From the NCBI RefSeq assembly GCF_009646335.1, contig NZ_WJBU01000005.1, forward strand, positions 248,001-312,000: a stretch of 64,000 nucleotides of DNA, in the 5' to 3' direction. Source of the DNA: Caenimonas koreensis DSM 17982. GTDB taxonomy: Bacteria > Pseudomonadota > Gammaproteobacteria > Burkholderiales > Burkholderiaceae_C. Made by a program: the position numbers and the translations under genes. The notes below the pieces were generated by a model. It ran no database searches. It saw only the letters and a program-made list of their open reading frames with translations, and had not been told where the DNA came from. Of this stretch, positions 58,963 through 64,000 are shown piece after piece; positions within the stretch are counted from its first letter, which is position 1, and each line of letters opens with the position of its first letter.

Positions 58963-58967
58963 AATCC

Positions 58968-60086
58968 ATGGACCGCGACAAGATCCTCCTGACCCCCGGG
59001 CCACTGACCACGACACTGCGCACCAAGCTCGCCATGCTGCGCGACTGGGGCTCGTGGGACAGCGACTTCAATGCCGTCACGGCGAAGCTGCGGGCCAGCC
59101 TGCTCAAAGTCGTTCATGGCGACGAGACGCATGTCGTCGTGCCGTTACAAGGCAGCGGCACGTTCAGCGTAGAGGCGGCAGTGGCAACCGTGGTGCCGCG
59201 CGATGGCCATGTGCTCGTGCTCGACAACGGCGCTTACTGCAAGCGCGCCGCGCGCCTCACATCGTTGATGGGCCGCAACTGTACGCTGATGCCGTTCGAT
59301 GAAGCCGCACAAGTCTCGCCCGCTGCGCTTGAGGACAAGCTGAAGGCCGACGCCAGCATCACGCACGTCGTGCTGATTCATTGCGAAACGGGTGCCGGTG
59401 TGTGGAACCCGCTTGAAGCGGTGGCCGAAGTCTGCGCGCGCTACGACAAGGGCCTGATCGTCGATGCGATGAGTTCATTCGGCGCGCTGCCCATTGATGC
59501 GCGTGAGGTTCGCTTCGACGCTTTGATCGCCGCCAGCGGCAAGTGCCTGGAAGGCGTGCCGGGCATGGGCTTCGTGTTCCTGCGCAAGGCGATCCTCGAT
59601 GGACGTGCGGGCAACAGCCAGTCGCTCGCGATGGACCTGCACGACCAGTACACGTACATGGAAAAGACGGGCCAGTGGCGCTTCACGCCGCCCACGCACG
59701 TGGTGGTGGCGCTGGCCGAAGCCGTGGCGCAGTTCGAGGAAGAAGGCGGCCAGCCTGCGCGCCTGGCGCGCTACACCAGCAATTACCACACGTTGATCGA
59801 CGGCATGGCACGGCTGGGCTTCATGCCGTTTCTGGACCCGTCGATCCAGGCGCCGATCATCGTTACCTTCAACGCGCCCGGCGATGCGCGCTACGACTTC
59901 AAGACGTTCTACAACGCGGCGCGGCAACGCGGCTTCATCCTGTACCCGGGCAAGCTCACACAGGTCGAGACATTTCGCGTAGGCTGCATCGGTGCGATCG
60001 GCCCCAATGAAATGGAACAGGCCGTGAACGCAGTGGCGCTGGCGCTGGAAGACATGGGCATAGCTTCGGGCGAGCCGGCGATCTGA
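58968..60086 (+). CDS. phnW: 2-Aminoethylphosphonate--pyruvate transaminase
   Basis: 372 residues of fold-type I PLP aminotransferases. PhnW moves the amine of 2-aminoethylphosphonate to pyruvate, giving phosphonoacetaldehyde and alanine. The family opening [20 protein letters not shown] is present, with [15 protein letters not shown] (PLP phosphate site), [10 protein letters not shown] (Asp holding the PLP nitrogen) and [15 protein letters not shown] with Schiff-base Lys192. Length fits the family (about 360-380). It is followed by a GS-like gene 40 bases later. Its product is the substrate of phnY in the divergent set. Confidence 0.96.
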   Translation: MDRDKILLTPGPLTTTLRTKLAMLRDWGSWDSDFNAVTAKLRASLLKVVHGDETHVVVPLQGSGTFSVEAAVATVVPRDGHVLVLDNGAYCKRAARLTSLMGRNCTLMPFDEAAQVSPAALEDKLKADASITHVVLIHCETGAGVWNPLEAVAEVCARYDKGLIVDAMSSFGALPIDAREVRFDALIAASGKCLEGVPGMGFVFLRKAILDGRAGNSQSLAMDLHDQYTYMEKTGQWRFTPPTHVVVALAEAVAQFEEEGGQPARLARYTSNYHTLIDGMARLGFMPFLDPSIQAPIIVTFNAPGDARYDFKTFYNAARQRGFILYPGKLTQVETFRVGCIGAIGPNEMEQAVNAVALALEDMGIASGEPAI

Positions 60087-60126
60087 TCGCTCAAGCACCA
60101 TCACGCACCTGCAGGAGACACACAAG

Positions 60127-61485
60127 ATGGCAACCAAAGTCCACCCCGCACTCGCCGCCATCCGCAAGCGCGGCGCCAGCAAAGTCAAGGTAGCGTGCAG
60201 CGACATCGATGGTGTGCTGCGCGGCAAGTACCTGCACAAAGACAAGTTCGAAGGCGCGGCCGACAACGGCTTCGGCTTTTGCGACGTGGTGTTCGGCTGG
60301 GACTCGTCGGACCAGTGCTACGACAACACACAGGTCACCGGCTGGCAGCATGGATTTCCCGATGCACTCGCCCGGCTCGACCTGAACACCCACCGCAATG
60401 TGCCGTGGGACGGCGGCGTTGACTTCTTCCTGGGCGAATTCGTCAACGCGGATGGATCGCCCTACCCGGTGTGCCCGCGCCAGACTTTGAAGCGCGTGTT
60501 GAAGCGCGCTGAAAAGCTCGGCTTCCAGGTGTTCACCGGCATGGAATACGAGTGGTTCAACTTTCTGGAAACACCGCAGAGCTGGGCCGCGAAAGAAGGC
60601 GTGAACCCCCAGACGCTGACGCCCGGCATGTTCGGCTATTCGCTCTTGCGCGTGAACCAGAACCGCGAGTTCTTCAATGCGCTGATGGACGAGATGCTGG
60701 CCTTCCGCGTGCCCATCGAAGGCCTGCACACCGAAACGGGGCCGGGCGTTTACGAAGCGGCGCTCGGCTTTTCAGAAGCGCTGGAACAGGCTGACCGCGC
60801 CGTGCTGTTCAAGACGGGCGCGAAGGAGATCGGCTCGCGCTTCGGCATCATGCCCAGCTTCATGGCGAAGTGGAATGCGAAGCTGCCCGGCTGCAGCGGC
60901 CACATCCATCAAAGCCTGTCCGACGGCAAGACCAACCAGTTCTACGACGCGAAGAGCCCGCGCAAGATGAGCAAGCTCTTCGAGAGCTATCTGGCCGGGC
61001 AAGTGCTGTGCCTGATGGAATTCGCGCCGATGTTCTGGCCGACCATCAACAGCTACAAGCGCCTGGTCGATGGCTTCTGGGCGCCCGTGAAGCCGACATG
61101 GGGCATCGACAACCGCACGGCGAGTTTCCGCGTGATCACGGGCGGCGTGAAATCGACGCGGCTTGAAACGCGCTGCCCGGGCGCCGACGTGAATCCGTAT
61201 CTCGCGATGGCCGCTTTGATTGCGGCGGGTATCTACGGCGTTGAGAAGGGCTTGAAGCTCACCGCACCGCCGATCACCGGCACAAACCAGGGCGCTGAAC
61301 ACATTCCACGCGCGCCACGCACGCTGCATGAAACCAACCAGATCTTCCAGCGCTCGAAGATCGCGCGCGAGATGCTGGGTGACACGTTTGTCGATCACTA
61401 CGCTGCGACGCGTGACTGGGAGTACAGGCAGTGGCTGGATGGCGTGACCGATTGGGAATTGAAGCGCTATCTAGAAATCATATGA
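60127..61485 (+). CDS. Glutamine synthetase-family ligase (PuuA/GlnA-like)
   Basis: 452 residues with GS beta-grasp and catalytic domains. Motifs: VFTGMEYEWFNFLETPQ (first Glu ligands), GLHTETGPGVYEAALGFSEA (metal Glu/nucleotide), PGCSGHIHQSLSD, NSYKRLVDGFWAPVKPTWGIDNRTASFRV region and ETRCPGADVNPYLAMAAL. This class (PuuA-like, single-purpose ligases) ATP-dependently joins the gamma-carboxyl of glutamate to amines such as putrescine or ethanolamine. No adenylylation Tyr motif was sought in detail. RBS AGGAG. Its place between phnW and an M20 peptidase suggests gamma-glutamylation of an aminophosphonate, but this is inference; true glutamine synthetase activity is not excluded. The stop overlaps the next start as ATGA. 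Confidence 0.88.
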   Translation: MATKVHPALAAIRKRGASKVKVACSDIDGVLRGKYLHKDKFEGAADNGFGFCDVVFGWDSSDQCYDNTQVTGWQHGFPDALARLDLNTHRNVPWDGGVDFFLGEFVNADGSPYPVCPRQTLKRVLKRAEKLGFQVFTGMEYEWFNFLETPQSWAAKEGVNPQTLTPGMFGYSLLRVNQNREFFNALMDEMLAFRVPIEGLHTETGPGVYEAALGFSEALEQADRAVLFKTGAKEIGSRFGIMPSFMAKWNAKLPGCSGHIHQSLSDGKTNQFYDAKSPRKMSKLFESYLAGQVLCLMEFAPMFWPTINSYKRLVDGFWAPVKPTWGIDNRTASFRVITGGVKSTRLETRCPGADVNPYLAMAALIAAGIYGVEKGLKLTAPPITGTNQGAEHIPRAPRTLHETNQIFQRSKIAREMLGDTFVDHYAATRDWEYRQWLDGVTDWELKRYLEII

Positions 61486-62858
61486 ACGGGTTGGCCCACC
61501 CCCGAAGCGCCTGCGGCGCCTCCCCCTCAAGGGGGCGCAGCCACTGGCCCGGCAAAGCCGGTTCCAGGGCTGCCCTGGTATTGGCCGTTGGCTTCCTGGT
61601 GTTCGTTGGTGGCGTACACGCGCAGCTCACGGATACGGAACAGCGCATCGTCACCGCCGTCAAGCAGCGCTCGCCGGCGGCGCTCGAACTGCTGGAGCGC
61701 AGCGTTCGCATCAACAGCGGCACGTTGAATGCGCAAGGTGTGCGCGAGGTCGGCGCGATTTACCGCAAGGAATTCGACGAGCTGGGCTTCAAGACGCAGT
61801 GGGACGAAATGCCTGCTTCCATGAAGCGCGGCGGCCACCTGCTGGCGGTGCATGAAGGCTCGGCCGGCAAGCGCTTGCTGCTGCTTGGCCACCTCGACAC
61901 CGTGTTCGAGCCGTCAAGCTCGGTGCCCTTGTGGGAGCAGCGCGGCGACAAGGTGCGCGGCCAGGGCGTGAACGACATGAAGGGCGGCGACGTGATCATG
62001 ATCGAGGCTCTGCGCGCGCTCAAGAGCGTGGGCGCGCTTGACACGGCGCGCATTGAAGTCGTGCTCACCGGCGATGAAGAGCGCACCGGCTCGCCGCGTG
62101 AAACCGCGCGCGCATCCATGATCGCGGCGGCCAAACGGTCTGACTACGCGCTGTCGTTCGAAGGCTCGGGCCGGCACGAGGGCCAGACCACGGCTGTGAT
62201 CACGCGGCGCTCATCAGGTGGCTGGACGCTGGTCGTGCGCGGCAAGGCGGGGCATTCGATGGGCGTGTTCTCCGAGCGCTCGGGCTTTGGCGCCATTTAC
62301 GAAGGCGCGCGCATCCTCGACGCTTTCCGCCAGCAGTTGATCGAGCCCAATCTCACCTTCAACGTTGGCGCCGTGTTTGGCGGCACCGACACCAAGTACG
62401 CATCCGACACGGCAACGGGCACGGCGTTTGGCAAGTCGAACGTAATCGCGCGGGAGTTTCGTGCTGAGGGCGATATGCGCTTTCTCACGCCCGAGCAGGG
62501 CGATCGCGTGAAGCAGCGCATGCGCCAGATCGTGGCGGCGAGCCTGCCCGGCACGAGCGCAACGATAGAGTTTCGCGATGGCTATCCGCCCATGCCGCCT
62601 ACCGACGCGGGCACGAAGCTGCTGCTGGCCTATTCGAAAGCCAGCGAAGACGCGGGCCTCGGCCCGGTCAAGGCCGACGACCCGGCCATGCGCGGCGCAG
62701 GCGACGTGCAGCACGTCGCGCCCTACACCACCGGCATGGATGGCCTCGGCGCGTACGGCACGGGCGCGCATACCGATGATGAAGACCTGGAGATCGCCTC
62801 CATCGAGCGCGGAGCGATACGCGCGGCGTTGATGATTTACCGTTTGACGAGGCCGTGA
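61482..62858 (+). CDS. Exported M20-family zinc peptidase (carboxypeptidase G2-like)
   Basis: 458 residues from ATG 61482 (overlapping the GS stop as ATGA). The catalytic part shows M20 metal ligands in order: LLLGHLDTVFEP (His, Asp), GVNDMKGG (bridging Asp), LTGDEERTGS (catalytic Glu-Glu) and GAHTDDEDLE (His). The internal dimerisation lid is GGWTLVVRGKAGHSMGVFSE. A signal-like segment (ALVLAVGFLVFVGGVHAQ, about residues 32-50) predicts export. The first 30 residues (HPRSACGASPSRGRSHW...) are encoded by an intergenic-type repeat (61494-61566), so the real start may be further in. M20 peptidases of this type remove C-terminal glutamate or related groups from amides. Confidence 0.88.
   Translation: MNGLAHPRSACGASPSRGRSHWPGKAGSRAALVLAVGFLVFVGGVHAQLTDTEQRIVTAVKQRSPAALELLERSVRINSGTLNAQGVREVGAIYRKEFDELGFKTQWDEMPASMKRGGHLLAVHEGSAGKRLLLLGHLDTVFEPSSSVPLWEQRGDKVRGQGVNDMKGGDVIMIEALRALKSVGALDTARIEVVLTGDEERTGSPRETARASMIAAAKRSDYALSFEGSGRHEGQTTAVITRRSSGGWTLVVRGKAGHSMGVFSERSGFGAIYEGARILDAFRQQLIEPNLTFNVGAVFGGTDTKYASDTATGTAFGKSNVIAREFRAEGDMRFLTPEQGDRVKQRMRQIVAASLPGTSATIEFRDGYPPMPPTDAGTKLLLAYSKASEDAGLGPVKADDPAMRGAGDVQHVAPYTTGMDGLGAYGTGAHTDDEDLEIASIERGAIRAALMIYRLTRP
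61494..61566. repeat. Comamonadaceae-type intergenic repeat at the start of the M20 gene
   Basis: The sequence around CCCACCCCCGAAGCGCCTGC, CTCCCCCTCAAGGGGG and GGCCCGGCAAAGCCGG contains two inverted repeats (CCCCCTC/AAGGGGG and CCGGC/GCCGG). From memory this type is dispersed between genes in Comamonadaceae. Here it falls within the first codons of the M20 gene. Confidence 0.7.
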
Positions 62859-63367
62859 TGGAGATACGCCGCCTCGGCCCTGACGACGCACCGGCCTATC
62901 GCGCATTGCGCATGCGCGCGCTGTGGGAATTCCCCGAGGCATTCACGTCGAGCTTCGAGGAAGACCAGAAGCAGCCTATTGAGGCGTGGGAAGTTCGCCT
63001 CAGCTCGGAACACATGATCTTCTGGGGTGCCTTGCAGGGTGAGCAGCTGTGCGGCATGGTCGGCATGGAGCGCGAGCGGCGCGCCAAGAGCCGGCACAAG
63101 GCCACGATGATCGGCATGTATGTCGCGCAGGAATTCTTCGGCACCGGCATGGGCCGCGCGCTGGTGGATGTGTTGCTTGACCACGCACGCGCTATCGGGC
63201 TCGAAGTCGTCGTGCTTACCGTCACCGAGGGCAACACCGTTGCCACCAACCTCTACGAAAGAGCAGGCTTTCGCTCGTTCGGCATCGAGCCGCGGGCGAT
63301 CAAGGTCGAAGGTCGCCTCTTCGGCAAGAACCACATGTACATCGAACTTAACCCGTCCACACCATGA
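62858..63367 (+). CDS. GNAT-family N-acetyltransferase
   Basis: 169 residues. Motif A, the acetyl-CoA pyrophosphate loop, is AQEFFGTGMGRALVDVLLDH (Q-x-x-G-x-G-x-A form); motif B is near GNTVATNLYERAGF. It N-acetylates amines or related groups; the substrate is not readable. The start ATG overlaps the M20 stop (TGATG); a GTG at 62855 is in frame. Position in a phosphonate operon makes an aminoalkylphosphonate substrate possible, as for E. coli PhnO, but the two are not obviously close relatives. The stop overlaps the next start as ATGA. Confidence 0.88.
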   Translation: MEIRRLGPDDAPAYRALRMRALWEFPEAFTSSFEEDQKQPIEAWEVRLSSEHMIFWGALQGEQLCGMVGMERERRAKSRHKATMIGMYVAQEFFGTGMGRALVDVLLDHARAIGLEVVVLTVTEGNTVATNLYERAGFRSFGIEPRAIKVEGRLFGKNHMYIELNPSTP

Positions 63368-64000
63368 GCATCTCAGGCTTCAACTTTCCTACACCCATCC
63401 GATTTGGCGCGGGCGCGCGCCGTGAAGTGGCGAAGCACCTTCTGGGTCGCGGCTTCAAGCGGCCGCTGATCGTCACGGACAAGGCGCTGGGCGCGCTGCC
63501 CGTGCTTGCAGAGTTCCAGTCGCACCTGCAGGGGCTTGACGTGGCTGTGTACGCAGGCGTGTTCGGCAACCCGACGGCCAGCCAGGTGATGAAGGGCGCC
63601 GATGCCTTCAAGGCGCACAACGCCGACTGCGTGATCGGCTTTGGCGGCGGCGCAGCGCTCGATGTTGCCAAGGTTGTGGGTGTGGCAGCCACGCACGAGG
63701 GCGACATCCTCAATTACGTGTGGGATCACCCGCAGGTGCGGCCCATCGTCAACGAGTTGCCGTACTTTGTTGCGATGCCCACCACATCAGGCACAGGCTC
63801 GGAAGTGGGCCGCTCTTCCGTGATCAGCGAAGACGACACGCACCTCAAGCGAATCGTGTTCTCGCCCAAGGTGCTCGCGAAGATCGTGTTCGCCGATCCG
63901 GAACTCACGCTCGCCTTGCCCGCACACGTGACGGCCGCAACAGGCATGGACGCGCTCACGCACAACATCGAGAGTTACCTGTCGCCCGCGTATCACCCGC
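63364..64000 (+). CDS. Iron-dependent (group III) alcohol dehydrogenase, 5' part
   Basis: 212 codons are visible; the gene runs off the window. It starts MSISGFNFPTPIRFGAGARR, then LIVTDKALGALPVL, VYAGVFGNPTASQVMKGAD, the NAD-binding GFGGGAALDVAKVV, and PTTSGTGSEVGRSSVI, with ATGMDALTHNIESYLSP leading to the metal-ligand His region. These define the iron-containing ADH family. In phosphonate biosynthesis, group III enzymes (PhpC, FomC) reduce phosphonoacetaldehyde to 2-hydroxyethylphosphonate, so the reverse reaction would fit here. Start overlaps the GNAT stop as ATGA. Confidence 0.9.
   Translation, partial: MSISGFNFPTPIRFGAGARREVAKHLLGRGFKRPLIVTDKALGALPVLAEFQSHLQGLDVAVYAGVFGNPTASQVMKGADAFKAHNADCVIGFGGGAALDVAKVVGVAATHEGDILNYVWDHPQVRPIVNELPYFVAMPTTSGTGSEVGRSSVISEDDTHLKRIVFSPKVLAKIVFADPELTLALPAHVTAATGMDALTHNIESYLSPAYHP

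Overview
This window is high-GC DNA from a betaproteobacterium, most likely Burkholderiales (Comamonadaceae-like). That placement rests on inference from gene order (surA-rsmA, speD/tkt/gap, pepP-murU), the many ATGA/TGATG/GTGA start-stop overlaps, and interspersed repeats of a kind I associate with Comamonadaceae. No rRNA, tRNA, CRISPR array or intact transposon was seen.

Left part (1-13631): the tail of surA overlaps rsmA, followed by a strong terminator. A secreted barnase-type RNase with a barstar-type inhibitor lies on the minus strand, then maeB, and a TPR/OGT-type glycosyltransferase preceded by a small unknown protein. A plus-strand five-gene cassette (7694-13631) encodes an SPFH/SHOCT protein, a DUF4178 zinc-ribbon membrane protein, a DUF350 protein, a membrane-embedded aminopropyltransferase and a Tat/lipoprotein-like flavin oxidoreductase. 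It looks like a membrane-linked polyamine system, and speD, which would supply its aminopropyl donor, lies at 22681-23106.

Middle part (13642-40202): a 2229-residue filamentous-haemagglutinin-type exoprotein with a long Pro-Thr repeat stalk and one terminal Cys; pepP, murU and speD on the minus strand; tkt, a TonB-C-like periplasmic protein and gap on the plus strand; an ECF sigma/anti-sigma/exported-protein operon; a pirin; a 1762-residue Ser/Thr kinase-ATPase-GAF-histidine kinase fusion; slyD, a ProQ-type RNA chaperone, a glycosyltransferase and an EF-G paralogue without the usual switch-II histidine.

RHS island (40467-46772): a Sec-exported RHS/YD-repeat polymorphic toxin with an unrecognised C-terminal domain, an overlapping presumed immunity gene, a DUF6980-type gene and mobile-element-like repeat remnants. 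Composition becomes more AT-rich at the toxin tip.

Phosphonate region (46773-64000, continuing past the edge): two divergent gene sets flank a GntR regulator and a perfect-arm palindrome (54809-54826). Leftward: gntR, phnA, phnY, a PhnZ-like HD oxygenase candidate, an EamA transporter, an FkbM methyltransferase and a DMGDH/sarcosine-dehydrogenase-like FAD-GcvT protein. Rightward: a 2-aminoethylphosphonate-type ABC transporter (binding protein, ATPase, fused permease), phnW, a glutamine-synthetase-like ligase, an M20 peptidase, a GNAT acetyltransferase and an iron-dependent alcohol dehydrogenase. PhnW, PhnY and PhnA form a complete route from 2-aminoethylphosphonate through phosphonoacetaldehyde and phosphonoacetate to acetate plus phosphate. 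The extra enzymes suggest that other phosphonates (N-methylated, hydroxylated, 2-hydroxyethyl) or gamma-glutamyl/acetyl conjugates feed into it. This is the best candidate for new biology here.
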